From positions 385,001-449,000 of the forward strand of contig JAUTXW010001345.1 of assembly GCA_030620095.1 (NCBI GenBank): 64,000 bases of DNA, in the 5' to 3' direction. Shown piece by piece: positions 21,212-31,151 of this stretch. The DNA is from Kuschelorhynchus macadamiae. Its lineage: Eukaryota > Arthropoda > Insecta > Coleoptera > Curculionidae. The position numbers were made by a program, and so were the translations under genes. The notes under the pieces were generated by a model that made no database searches, had not been told where the DNA came from, and was given only the letters and a program-made list of their open reading frames with translations. Numbering within the stretch: the first letter of the stretch is position 1; each line of letters begins with the position of its first letter.

Positions 21212-23431
21212 ATGTTTGCCGCAGATGTGATTAATAAATCAAATAATTTAGTTAGGACGTTTCATAAAATTAAAAATATTTATTTTGATAAAATATCATT
21301 AAGAGATGTAGAAATTTGGATAAAAAGAATTCAGAAAAAAATTATTTCTTGCAATAAAGTTTTACGTAAAGGGCCTTTGCATACTGGTACCAAACGGCGA
21401 ATCCAAACAATTTTAGGACATCTTAAAACAATAAAAAAAACAATTCTAAACACACATGTGGGGTCGGGGGTCGGAGTAAAAAATATTAAAATTAAAAACA
21501 GAATCGTGTGGGAGAATGTAATTTCTTGTTTTGAAGGGAGGGTAAGAACTGGTGTTATAATTAATTTGTTGCACAAAGATGTAAATGAATTTTTAAATGA
21601 TTGTTTTATTTTATTTAAAAAAAAAATTAAGAAAATATTAAAAACAATTCCGATACTGAAAGTAAATGCAACCTTTTGTGGGGAATTTATTAAAAAATCT
21701 GAGCACACAACTGTTAGCGATATAAAATATTTTAATACTAAAAATGCAATAATTGATGTGAGTATAGATTTACAAAGTTGGTTTTTTGAAAATGTTTGTG
21801 ATATAATCCTAAACAAATTATCTGAATTTCAAGAACGTGATTCTGGGTTTGCTTTACATAGAATAATTAATTTGGAAATAAATATTAATAAACCAGAAAT
21901 GGGTAATGGCTCGTCTTATATTAGGCTGCCGCAATACATTTTGAAGAAAAAAGCTTGCATTAATGTAAAAAATAATGATCAGGCATGTTTTTACTGGTCT
22001 ATTATAAGCGCTCTTTTCCCTGCTCATACTAATCAAGAACACCCTTCTTCATATCCATATTACAAAGCAGTTTTAATTACGGAGAATTTACAATCGCCAA
22101 TGACATTAAACGGAATAACAAAATTCGAGAAAGTCAACCAGATTTCAATTAACGTATACGCTTTGGAACTGGATAATAAAGCAGGCTATGTCGTGGTTCC
22201 AGCTCGGTTAACTAAAGAAAAATTACTTAGGCATGTTAATTTGCTACTAATTCAAGACAAATATTACCCAAAATTAAATGATTATGAAGCTTTACCTGCA
22301 GATTTGCAAATTAATGCCTCTGAAATCAAATACCATTATTGTTGGATTAAAAACCTTTCTGCTCTCGTTTCTGCACAGCTTAATAAAAATACCAGAAAAA
22401 AGTATATTTGTGATAGGTGCCTAAATTATTTTTCTTCTCAAGAACGATTAAATGAACATGAGTCATTATGTGCAAAATTAAATGCATACAAAATGTCCTT
22501 TCCTAAGTACGAATTTGTTCAGTTTAAAAATTACACTTATAAACAAAGAAACCCTTTTATAATTTATGCAGATTTTGAAAGTATGCTAAAACCAATTTAC
22601 TCTGAAATAAGCAAAAATATGAGAAAATATCAAAAGCATATAGCATACAGTGCTGGATTTTATCTTAAATGTTCATATGATGATTCATTTTCACATTTTA
22701 AAAGTTATCGAGGAAGGGACTGCATGAAGTGGTTTGTTAATGAAATGCTAAACTTGTCTGATATAATTCATTCAAAAATAAAAACAATTAATCCAATGAC
22801 AGAAAAGCCTAAACTATGTTATGCGAAACAGTGTCATATATGTGAAAAATCGTTTAAAGTAAATGACGAAATAGTAAGAGATCATGATCATTTTACATCT
22901 CTTTTCAGGGGGTTTGCTCATAAAGATTGTAATCTAAATTTTAAGAAATTGTTTGTAATACCTGTGGTTTTCCATAACTTATCTGGATATGATAGTCATT
23001 TTATAGTTAAACATCTTGCTATGGAAGGTTATGTTAGTGTTCTCCCTTGTAACAAAGAAAAATTTATTTCTTTTACTCATTTTGTTAGTAAAAATAATAT
23101 TAAATTTAGGTATATTGATTCATTAAGGTTTATGGGAGAATCATTGGATAATTTAATGGCTACCATGGAAACAGATGATTTTAAAATATTAAGATCTGAA
23201 TTTTTTTATTTAGATGAAGAAAAATTTAAGTTATTAACGCGAAAGGGGGTCTTCTGTTACGATTATATTGATGATTTGAAAAAAATGGATGAAACATCTC
23301 TTCCCTCCATTCAGAATTTTCATAATAAATTAGAGGGTATAGATATTAACAAAGAACAATATTTACATGCTCAAAACATTTGGAATAAATTTAATATTCA
23401 AAATCTGGGGAATATTCGGACTTGTATTTAA
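21212..23431 (+). pseudogene. pPolB: Protein-primed DNA polymerase B, N-terminal and exonuclease part
   Basis: This 739-codon frame carries the front of the Polinton polymerase, which copies the linear genome from a protein primer. In order: a lysine-rich N-terminal region (1-250, possible primer-protein area), a conserved ACFYWSIISALFP block (about 256-268), a C..C...H....C zinc finger (about 398-420), ExoI FIIYADFES (about 449-457), an HNH/zinc-like C..C...DHDH...H..CN motif (about 541-575), and ExoII HNLSGYDSHF (about 588-597). The frame is lost near 23405-23412, at a GGGG run, and homology continues one frame over. The polymerase domain is in the third frame from about 23511. A sequencing or assembly error at the G run is possible. 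Confidence 0.9.
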
Positions 23432-24953
23432 AAACAGACATATTAGGACTGGCTGATATTTTTGAAAAATTTAGAAACAGCTGTATGGCATCACATGTGT
23501 TAGATCCGGCATGGTATCATACTATGCCCAATATACCTGGGATTGCATGCAAAAATATACAGGGTGCAAGTTGCAGCTGTTGCGTGATATTGATCAAATT
23601 ATGTTTATAGAAGAAGGAATACGTGGCGGCATTTCTACATGCATTAATCGTTATTCAGAATCAAATAATAAATATATGGAGAATTATGATCCTAACAAAC
23701 CTTCTAAATATCTTCTTTATCTTGACGTTAATAATCTCTATGGTAGGGCGATGACCGAACCTTTACCTCATAAAAATTTTGAGTGGGTAGATGATTTTAA
23801 AAATTTTGATGTTATGTTAATTCCAGATGATTCATCCATTGGGTACATATTACAAGTAGATTTAATATATCCTAACAATATTCATGATTTGCATAAGGAT
23901 TTTCCATTTTGCTCTGAACATCGAATACCTCCACATTCTAAATTATCAAAACTGATGACAACTCTATATAATAAAGAAAAATATATTTTACATTATCGCA
24001 CGTTAAAACAAGCACTAACGAATGGGTTGGTTTTAAAGAAAATACATAAAGTAATGAAGTTTGAACAGTCGTGTTGGCTTAAGCCTTATATCGAATTAAA
24101 TAATCGTTTACGAACTAATGCTACAACCACATTTGAAAAAAATTTATTTAAATTATACAATAACGCGGTATTTGGAAAAACTATGGAAAATATAAGAAAA
24201 CACAGGATAATAAAATTTGTTAAGTCATGGGGAGGTCGTTATGGGGCTAAAAATCTAATAGCTAGCCACAGATTTCTAAATCGAACAGTTCTTGATGATA
24301 ATCTAATGATTATCGAATTAAAGAAAACTGAATTAATATTTAACAAACCTTTATATATCGGAATGGCAATTCTAGATATTTCAAAATTATTTATGTACAG
24401 CTTCCACTATGAGTACATGTTACCTAAAATGGGCATTGAACGTTGCAAGCTTATGTATACAGATACAGATAGTTTTATTTACGAACTTAAATGTAATGAC
24501 GTCTATGAAGAAGTTATAAAATCTGATTTAAATAAATTTGATACATCAGAATATCCCATTAATAATCCTTATAATATTCCATTAGTTAATAAAAAGATTC
24601 TGGGTCTCATGAAAGATGAGACTTGTGGTAAAATTATTACTCATTTCGTTGGTTTAAGATCAAAAATGTATAGTTTTAAAATTCAAAATGAACAAAAAGT
24701 AGTTAAGAGAGCGAAGGGAACAAAATATAACATTGTGTCTAATAAATTAACTTTTAACGATTATTTAAATTGTTTGAAAAAAATTTACACAAATTTTATC
24801 GTAACTCAACGTTCAATTCGTTCCTTCAACCATGAAGTTTTTAGCATAGAGCAGACAAAAATCGCTTTAAGTTCTCAAGATGACAAAAGACATTCCTTAC
24901 CACACACTTTTGATACTCTCCCCTTCGGGCACTATAGCCTCAATGATGAATAA
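23410..24953 (+). pseudogene. pPolB: Protein-primed DNA polymerase B, palm/thumb part (frameshifted)
   Basis: Homology resumes at about 23410 in one frame (up to about 23515-23540) and then shifts into the long frame 23511-24953. The latter holds the polymerase core: motif A LYLDVNNLYG (about residues 67-76 of that frame), motif B NNAVFGKTMEN (about 215-225), motif C YTDTDSFIYE (about 315-324) and a KRAKGTKYN block near the end. All catalytic Asp residues are present. The second break lies in non-homopolymeric sequence, making a simple base-calling error less likely there. No ATG supports independent translation of the palm part as a natural protein. Confidence 0.9.
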
Positions 24954-24992
24954 AAAGTAATTCAATTAATGTCTATTTTCTTTCTTTTATAG

Positions 24993-25619
24993 ATGAAATC
25001 ACTAAAAGACCTTTGCATAAAATCGATTTGTGAAAGGATAACGAATGCTGCAGATTTTTTAACAGAATCCCCATTACCATGGACTCTAACCATAGAAATT
25101 TTTAAAAAGTTTCCTAAATATAAATGGGAATATATAAATAGAATAGCTTTAAATGATCAATCACGATATCTAAAATGTTTAGAATTTGTACATTGTCAAA
25201 AAACTATGTCACCTTCAGTGAGAAATGCAGTGCTCGCAACAAATGATTGGGGGAAAAATTTTGAGGAAGAAGATAAATACTGCTTGTTGGTAAATTATTA
25301 TATTATAAAGAAATATAATTTATTTGTTTGTAAATCATGTCATGATACTATTAAAAATTTTCGAAAATATTTTAATAAACATATAAAAACGATTAGGGAT
25401 CATTATCATTACACCTGTGATACCGAAGAACTGGTAAGCGAGGTTTATCAAAATCGGCTTTATTGGTGTCAAAGTTGTTACAGTGAAGTATTATTCGAAA
25501 TATTTGATGAAGAGAGTTGTAATTTAAGACTTCACTCAACATCAGACCTCACAAAAAAAAATCGTTTTATAGGTCATTATGATAGCGATTCGGATATTGA
25601 TCATTTTCAATTAGAATAA
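24993..25619 (+). CDS. CxxC protein with N-terminal SOCS/BC-box-like motif
   Basis: The 208-aa product begins KSLKDLCIKSI, which fits the elongin B/C-binding BC-box pattern (small residue-L-x3-C-x3-aliphatic). About 14 residues later comes ESPLPWTL, resembling the LPLP part of a cullin box. The remainder has two CxxC pairs (CKSC near 112-115, CQSC near 158-161) with His residues between, suggesting a zinc-bound domain, and an acidic DSDSDID tail. If the motif is real, the protein would recruit a host elongin-cullin ubiquitin ligase. The ATG follows a TTTTATAG acceptor ending at 24992, so the gene is probably reached by splicing. Homologous zinc domain not identified. Confidence 0.65.
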   Translation: MKSLKDLCIKSICERITNAADFLTESPLPWTLTIEIFKKFPKYKWEYINRIALNDQSRYLKCLEFVHCQKTMSPSVRNAVLATNDWGKNFEEEDKYCLLVNYYIIKKYNLFVCKSCHDTIKNFRKYFNKHIKTIRDHYHYTCDTEELVSEVYQNRLYWCQSCYSEVLFEIFDEESCNLRLHSTSDLTKKNRFIGHYDSDSDIDHFQLE

Positions 25620-25986
25620 AACTATAAATTAATATATAGGTGAAGCTTACCGCTTATTATTTTTTTAAGTTTGTTTATATAAAAAAATTCATTTTTGTAA
25701 TTTATATTTGTAACTATTGTTCTTCTCTCTCTCTCCTTGTATGTAAATGATAGATTACGTTAATTTATATCATTAATATTGTATTTTAGTTAAGTTTATT
25801 TATCAAATATGCCATTTATGTAATGCAAATATTTGCTTTTACAATTCTTCTCTCTCTCTTGTATCCATTTGTAATTTAAGGTTAGTAATAAATAAAATTC
25901 TTAAATGATATTTTTGTATGTTTTATTTCCTATTTTTAATTATTAGTCTTATAACTAGTAAAATATTGCTTCAAGCAAAAAAAAAA
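25620..25986. terminator. Convergent 3' region with polyadenylation signals
   Basis: Lies between a plus-strand and a minus-strand gene that meet tail to tail. AATAAA occurs on the plus strand near 25889, and CTCTCTCTC/T-rich runs near 25725 and 25852 are typical downstream elements. No gene is present. Confidence 0.5.
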
Positions 25987-26670
25987 TTATATTGAATCAG
26001 TCTGCATCTGCGCCTGCACCTGCGTTTTTTGTTTTATTTTTCTGTTGTTTTTTCTACATGTAGTTAATCTCAATACATATTTATCTTTTTGTTCTTGAAG
26101 TAGTTCTTCTCGCTCCAAACACGCATTTAGGTTATCAAAAACAGCTTTTCTACTCTTTCTTTCTTTATCCAAATTCGACTGGCACTGTTTTAATTCACCA
26201 TCATTTATATAGATCTGATTAATTAAATTTGATATGTTGTTTTTTAATTCAAAAATTTCATCTTTATGATCTGATAATAAAGATAAGCCTAAAATATTTT
26301 TTTCCTCACATTTTTGTTTTTGCTTTGTAATTGACAGTAATGCCGATTCTAGCTCAATATTTTCTCGTTTTGTTAAAACCAGACTTGTATAATTTACAGA
26401 ATTAGTTAAGTTTGTGGTAATATTTTCGAATTCAATTATTTTTCCCATTAGAGTGTCTGTCATCTGCATTTCATTTTCATATAAATCCATATAATAGTCA
26501 ACTTGTTTTGCACACTCTGTATACAAAGTTAAACTTGTATTATATAAAATTTCATAATCTTCCGGTAGAAAAGAAACATCATGTTTACACTGGTTAATAT
26601 TTGTTGTACTGGGAATCACAAAGGTTATATGACTAACTAAAGCTAGCAAAACGTAATATTTACAAAACAT
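25987..26670 (-). CDS. Secreted or particle-associated coiled-coil protein, unknown
   Basis: The 227-aa protein has a signal peptide-like N-terminus (MFCKYYVLLALVSHITFV), then a long region rich in heptad-like Leu/Ile with Glu/Lys/Asn (about residues 70-205), consistent with a coiled coil, and a basic, glutamine-rich tail. Sequons NTS, NIT, NLT, NNIS and a few cysteines fit a secretory product. No C-terminal membrane anchor is seen. It could be a stalk or secreted factor. A fragment of this gene is duplicated at 20451-20622. First gene of the minus-strand block on its downstream side. Confidence 0.65.
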   Translation of the reverse strand: MFCKYYVLLALVSHITFVIPSTTNINQCKHDVSFLPEDYEILYNTSLTLYTECAKQVDYYMDLYENEMQMTDTLMGKIIEFENITTNLTNSVNYTSLVLTKRENIELESALLSITKQKQKCEEKNILGLSLLSDHKDEIFELKNNISNLINQIYINDGELKQCQSNLDKERKSRKAVFDNLNACLEREELLQEQKDKYVLRLTTCRKNNRKIKQKTQVQAQMQTDSI

Positions 26671-26881
26671 TGCGCAATATAACCTATATTAAGTAAGGAA
26701 AGGTGCTACTCCAATGGGGTACTTATGTAGAATAAATAAAAACTAAATATTGTTTTATTATATAGCTTTTATTCAATATGATTTAATATGGTGTCTCTAT
26801 AAAAATACATATATTCATTCAGAGCCTTAATTAATAATATATTTTTATTACATGCTCTATATAATAACTTAAACATTTCTT
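26671..26881. other. Short intergenic region of the minus-strand block
   Basis: AT-rich spacer with AATAAAAAC-like and TTTATT (reverse AATAAA) signals near 26732-26770. No gene. Confidence 0.4.
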
Positions 26882-27547
26882 CTAATTTTGAGAATGAGTC
26901 ACTTTCCGAGTCCAGGAATTTATAACATTTATTACATTATTGTAAAATGTACTAAAATCCAAACTTTCCAGTAAAGTTAGTTGCTGAGACAACAAATTTA
27001 AATTAGCGTGTATAATTTGGAGAATGTCTTCTTCACATAGATAGAAACTAACACCCAGTTTCGAAACTTCAAGCACCTTCACGTCACCATCTTCGTACGT
27101 CATTTGTGTCACTTTAACAAAATCACCACACGTAAAAGCCACACAATCTGAGGTTATTGATGGATTATTGAAAAAGTCACAAATTTTTTCTTGAAAGAGG
27201 TTTATTAACATATTCCATTCACTACTGTTAAAGGATATTTTAGATGGATTATGAGGTTTAGAGAAAATAATCGCTGCACTAAACATTCTGGCAGGACTTA
27301 GACCACACCCAATTTGAAATCCTCCCAACAGGTACGTTGTATGTAATAAGTAATGCTGTTCCGTATAAGCTGCAATTTCGAATTCCATTAGCCATTTATC
27401 TAACTGTTGATTATAATTCTCGATTGTGAAGTGTGTATTAGAGTCACAACTACCACTTTCCTCGTGCATGATTGTAATGTGTGTACCCCAGTGTACTTTA
27501 CTCACAATACTAATATTACTAATGGTGACATCACCCTTTATGTTCAC
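26882..27547 (-). CDS. Polinton protein of 221 aa, unknown (weak PC4-like segment)
   Basis: An intact frame with no membrane segments. The segment SKISFNSSEWNMLINLFQEK (about residues 102-121) recalls the hydrophobic-aromatic pattern of PC4/p15-type ssDNA-binding domains, in which a ...S...W..L...... helix follows two strands. This is a weak visual impression. The C-terminal third is helical and leucine-rich (LNLLSQQLTLLESL). Neighbours are the secreted coiled-coil gene downstream and the integrase upstream. A replication or transcription accessory role is a guess. Confidence 0.55.
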   Translation of the reverse strand: MNIKGDVTISNISIVSKVHWGTHITIMHEESGSCDSNTHFTIENYNQQLDKWLMEFEIAAYTEQHYLLHTTYLLGGFQIGCGLSPARMFSAAIIFSKPHNPSKISFNSSEWNMLINLFQEKICDFFNNPSITSDCVAFTCGDFVKVTQMTYEDGDVKVLEVSKLGVSFYLCEEDILQIIHANLNLLSQQLTLLESLDFSTFYNNVINVINSWTRKVTHSQN

Positions 27548-27626
27548 AACTTAGCTACACATGCGCATACTTTAACAATCTACAGATATCATGGGGATGA
27601 GGAGGAGGAAAATAGTGAATATGAGT

Positions 27627-28595
27627 TCACATAATGTGTTTATCGTCAATCCAACTGTTATGTGTTTTATCAAACCCTAACCATTTTACATACATTCTAT
27701 TTCCTTTCTTCCGTAATACCTCCTCAATCAGATAAACTTCTGGCTGTTTAGTAGGCTGCAATTCATGTTCATAAAATCCTCCCTTAATGGGACGTCCCTG
27801 CATGTCTTCCAACAAATATGTAGTTGGACTTGTAATATTAATTTTTACTATTTTAAAAAGCTCAGTTGTCCAATTTGGAATATATCCCTTTTGAAATACA
27901 TGTTTAAGTTTGCTTATTCGTACTATTTCACCCATTTTAAATTTTGGTTTAGAAAAAACCTTGATATTTCCATAAACAGTACTTAACAAGATCCTCTCAT
28001 TCTTTTTGTTAACATATTTAGGTTTCATGCCAATAGTTCTATGTTTCGTATCGTTATATGTATCTGTAACTTGTTCCAACAAGTTTATCCACTTATGATT
28101 ACCATTTAATGTAAATAATTTAAATAATTTTTCCTTAATAGTGCGGATAACTCGTTCTGCAATTGAGGCTTTTAACTTACTAAATGTGCTGTAGTGATGT
28201 ATTCCATTTTTTTCCATTAATTTCTGAAAGTGTGTATTGTAGTATTCCTTTCCGTGATCTGAAACTAGTTTTTTTGGAACTCTATTTGAGCGTTTAAATA
28301 TTGTCGCCATGGCTTTGGTAACATCTTGAGCGGACTTTGATTTTATAGGTTCTGTCCATAGATATTTTGAAAAACAATCGATTACAACCAAAATATACTT
28401 ATATCCTTTATTTTCCTTTGAATATCGGTCAAATTGTGCAAGGTCAGTGGCAAAAGTATCATCTAAACCGTATTGTATAAATCTCCTTCGCCTAAATTTA
28501 GATATAGCTGGTCTATGTAATTCTTTTACTACTTGTACTCTAGCTTCAGTAATTTTAGGTTTGGGTGACATATGTTTGCGCATTTTTGCTTTCAT
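27627..28595 (-). CDS. int: Polinton integrase with C-terminal chromodomain
   Basis: The 322-aa enzyme would join the element ends to target DNA, making the 6-bp staggered cut seen as AACGAA. The catalytic triad is visible: D51 in ATDLAQF, D113 in VSDHGKEYYN and E147 in SIAERVIRT, with about 33 residues between the last two. A CFSKYLW segment (about 74-80) is typical of rve domains. Near the C-terminus, EEVLRKKGNRMYVKWLGF... SWI has the chromodomain pattern, a histone-tail reader that may bias targeting. The N-terminus is short, with no clear HHCC zinc finger, though some Polinton integrases look similar. The frame is intact. Confidence 0.93.
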   Translation of the reverse strand: MKAKMRKHMSPKPKITEARVQVVKELHRPAISKFRRRRFIQYGLDDTFATDLAQFDRYSKENKGYKYILVVIDCFSKYLWTEPIKSKSAQDVTKAMATIFKRSNRVPKKLVSDHGKEYYNTHFQKLMEKNGIHHYSTFSKLKASIAERVIRTIKEKLFKLFTLNGNHKWINLLEQVTDTYNDTKHRTIGMKPKYVNKKNERILLSTVYGNIKVFSKPKFKMGEIVRISKLKHVFQKGYIPNWTTELFKIVKINITSPTTYLLEDMQGRPIKGGFYEHELQPTKQPEVYLIEEVLRKKGNRMYVKWLGFDKTHNSWIDDKHIM

Positions 28596-28671
28596 TTACG
28601 TTGTTTGTTATGTGCGATATCAAACTATAATGATCTTCTAATCATTAGACTCATGTTTTATTGACTATATT

Positions 28672-29241
28672 TTACCCAAAAATTTCCTTTTCAAGTATCT
28701 CTACAGAACTTTTTAACTCGAATAGCTTAGAGTCTATATCTCCTTTATTTTTACGAAGCTGTGCCATCACTGAATCAACAGCCAATCCTACCCCTGAGTC
28801 AACATAATTCTTATTTGGTTTTGTATTTTCTAAATCCTTTATAGCTTTATTAAGCTGTGATATCGTTGATTCAACATGATTCATATTTATATTTGTATTT
28901 ATTGAATTTGATAATGTAGATAATTTAGAATCTAAATCTTGTATAGCTTTATTAAGCTGTGATATCGCTGATTCAACATAATTCTTATCTGAATGAAGTT
29001 TATTTGCTATGGACTCCTCAATATATTTCTTGTTTGATGCATCTAGCTGTTTTACTAAAGAATCAACATAATCTTTGTTTGCTGCATCTCTCATCTGTAA
29101 GGGTTTTTTAATATTACGTAATAATCTATTTTCGAAATCATAGTTATCATCACTGGTTATAATAAATGGGAAACTTGGACTTGGATGAATAATTTCAACC
29201 TGTTTTCTTTGCGGGTTCAGCGAACGACCAAACTTATTCAT
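28672..29241 (-). CDS. Fibre-like coiled-coil protein with NK-YVD repeats
   Basis: The 189-aa protein has a short N-terminal part (1-45, possibly anchoring) followed by repeated N-K-x-Y-(V/I)-(D/E)-(S/E) units at about residues 55, 70, 85, 120 and 143; the first three are exactly 15 residues apart. Segments between are heptad-like (SQLNKAIQDLDSKLSTLSNS). Phage tail-fibre collars and trimeric adhesins carry similar A-x-N-K-x-Y-V-D units, so a trimeric stalk is likely. It has no signal peptide. In a virion-encoding element a vertex fibre attached to the penton is an attractive hypothesis, not proven. Confidence 0.7.
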   Translation of the reverse strand: MNKFGRSLNPQRKQVEIIHPSPSFPFIITSDDNYDFENRLLRNIKKPLQMRDAANKDYVDSLVKQLDASNKKYIEESIANKLHSDKNYVESAISQLNKAIQDLDSKLSTLSNSINTNINMNHVESTISQLNKAIKDLENTKPNKNYVDSGVGLAVDSVMAQLRKNKGDIDSKLFELKSSVEILEKEIFG

Positions 29242-29283
29242 GGTAAAACTACTTCTGAGTGTAAAAATGCTCTTTAACCTAAT

Positions 29284-30363
29284 TTATAAAAATTCGATTA
29301 CTCCAAGCTCTCTTAATTCATCAAGAATACTCATGATTTCATTCAAATGATTTCTATTTCCAGCTTCTTGAGAGGCATCCAGTTTTGCTAATCTCTCTGT
29401 CAGTTCGTTTACATCATCATAATATACATACTCCTTAGGTCTCTTATTATAGCTTAATAATGCAGATCCGGACTTAGCACGCTGTTTATTCAATTTTGAT
29501 CCTACAGATTTCGATGAGACCAAATGCTGAACATGCTGTTTATATTTTTTTGAGTTGGTTCCTTTTATTTGAGATGATTCATCATAATTTCTCCTGTGGA
29601 CATTTGTTTGCTTTAATATCTGTTGATATTGATCTTCGTCATGTCGCACAGGATATAACGGATCTTTTAAAAATAGTAATTCGTATAATCCTCTGGTACC
29701 CCTGTAGGTAATGTCTCCTATTTTAATATCACCATTTGATAGAAAATTAATTTTCTGTGTACCCATTTTCCAGGAATCGGTAACCTGATCATGAGTTAAA
29801 CCATAAGTATGATCAATCTTATCAGGTCTAGAGTAATACATATCTATATACTCACGTGCTATCTGTGGATACTGATCCAGATAGTCCATGTAAATATGTG
29901 ATCGGTCCCTAATAGATTGTTCAAGGTCATCTTGTTCTTGTATCGGTTTATTATCAATAAAGACAGCATTACTTTCATCATTACTTTGTTGCTTTTCCAC
30001 ATTCGATTCCGCTACTAAATCTGTTGGTTGAAATTCTATTTTATTATAATAAGATTTTCTGGGCTTAATATCAACATCCTCATGTTTCACCTTTTTATCC
30101 TCCTTCTCCTCCTCCTCCTCCTTCACTTCGCTCTTAATATGCTTTATATTTGCATTTGTATTCTCTGCTATTTTTGTTAATGGAACTTTTATAGGAGTGA
30201 AAATTCTATTAATGGCATCATCTTCTTCACTACGCTCCAACTTTAGTGATAAGTATTTTTTTCTAATAGTGTTTGCTGCGTCAAAAATTTTTCGTTTAAT
30301 GGCTTTATCCGTTTTGCTTAGAGTTGGGGCCATGACCATCAGATAGAATATAAATTTGTTCAA
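29284..30363 (-). CDS. Conserved Polinton protein with GTRGLYELLF motif
   Basis: The 359-aa frame starts MNKFIFYLMVM; the second Met (residue 11, at 30333) may be the true start because the family usually begins near a basic helix (SKTDKAIKRKIFDAANTIRK). A charged, Glu/Lys-rich linker (about 78-100) separates this from a conserved domain with KIGDITYRGTRGLYELLF (about 214-231) and TNVHRRNYDESSQIKG. I recall this GT-GLYEL(I/L)F domain as widespread in Maverick elements and annotated as a domain of unknown function. The C-terminal 60 residues are helical. It may be a virion core or genome-associated protein (inference). Confidence 0.8.
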   Translation of the reverse strand: MNKFIFYLMVMAPTLSKTDKAIKRKIFDAANTIRKKYLSLKLERSEEDDAINRIFTPIKVPLTKIAENTNANIKHIKSEVKEEEEEKEDKKVKHEDVDIKPRKSYYNKIEFQPTDLVAESNVEKQQSNDESNAVFIDNKPIQEQDDLEQSIRDRSHIYMDYLDQYPQIAREYIDMYYSRPDKIDHTYGLTHDQVTDSWKMGTQKINFLSNGDIKIGDITYRGTRGLYELLFLKDPLYPVRHDEDQYQQILKQTNVHRRNYDESSQIKGTNSKKYKQHVQHLVSSKSVGSKLNKQRAKSGSALLSYNKRPKEYVYYDDVNELTERLAKLDASQEAGNRNHLNEIMSILDELRELGVIEFL

Positions 30364-30414
30364 TTTGATGTGTTCCCATTAATAGCACATCATAAACTAA
30401 TCAAACTCGGTAAT

Positions 30415-31101
30415 TTAGGGAATTATATAGGTATTAAATTTGCTTCTAAATCTACCCTTATTTATATGATCATCTTTCATAATAACTAAAACTCCATATT
30501 TCTCCTTCCAACATTCAGAACAAATATTTTTAAAAGTTTCTAATGTCATATCTGTGTTAACATGATCACTATAAATATGTTTGAGGTTCGTATCGTCCTG
30601 CCTAAATAGTATAATCATATTGGAATTATCTCGAATTAATTGTTTCGGAATTTTAGAATATGTTTGACAAAGATAAAAAGAGTCTATATTATTATGCCTT
30701 CCCATGCAAAAATAGTTTCTTATTTTGTCTTGCTTGTCACATGCGACATCATCAAATATGAAAATGGAGTCTGGTTTAGCTTCTTCGGGATCCATAACCA
30801 TGCTATTATCATTAAATGTATAATATTTCATACCAGATATTCGATTTATCACCTTCTCTAAAAATTTGTACTTTTCCTGATGTAGTGATTTAGAATAAAT
30901 ATATATGTTTCGAAATCTTAAACCGTTTAAATCAACTAAAAGGCTCAACATTACATTGCTTTTACCTGAATTGCTGGGACCACAAATGATTGCTCTAATA
31001 GTGTTTGGCAGAAGCTCACTATGACGTTTTTTTAGTGTTTTATGTTCACTTATATCAAAATTATTAACTTTAATATTAAGCGGATGCTTTTCAACCCGCA
31101 T
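30415..31101 (-). CDS. FtsK/HerA-type genome packaging ATPase
   Basis: The 228-aa protein shows Walker A GPSNSGKS (41-48) and Walker B SIFIFDD (112-118), with a conserved FYLCQTYSKIP segment (142-152) holding the sensor-type Gln. This matches the A32-like packaging ATPases of Polintons and large DNA viruses, which pump the genome into the capsid. The frame is intact and its length is normal for the family. It is divergently transcribed from the phospholipase gene, with only 50 bp between start codons, implying a shared late promoter. Confidence 0.9.
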   Translation of the reverse strand: MRVEKHPLNIKVNNFDISEHKTLKKRHSELLPNTIRAIICGPSNSGKSNVMLSLLVDLNGLRFRNIYIYSKSLHQEKYKFLEKVINRISGMKYYTFNDNSMVMDPEEAKPDSIFIFDDVACDKQDKIRNYFCMGRHNNIDSFYLCQTYSKIPKQLIRDNSNMIILFRQDDTNLKHIYSDHVNTDMTLETFKNICSECWKEKYGVLVIMKDDHINKGRFRSKFNTYIIP

Positions 31102-31151
31102 CTTATTATTTTTATTTAAGGGGTGTTTATACTAGGAATGCCTCATTATCA
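31102..31151. promoter_or_regulatory. Short bidirectional promoter between ATPase and PLA2 genes
   Basis: Only 50 bp separate the two divergent start codons. It contains TTATTTTTATTTAAGG and GTTTATACTAGG. Both transcripts must start within it or inside the opposite gene. Confidence 0.45.

Noticed and set aside
21331..21816. 161-aa minus-strand frame opposite the polymerase N-terminus
   Set aside because: Phe/Ile/Leu-rich product typical of the reverse of a Lys/Asn-rich gene; no start context or family motif.
29284..30363. Acidic stretch read as a transcription activation domain
   Set aside because: The Glu/Lys run is a linker in a conserved Polinton protein whose recognisable domain lies downstream; nothing else supports a transcription factor.
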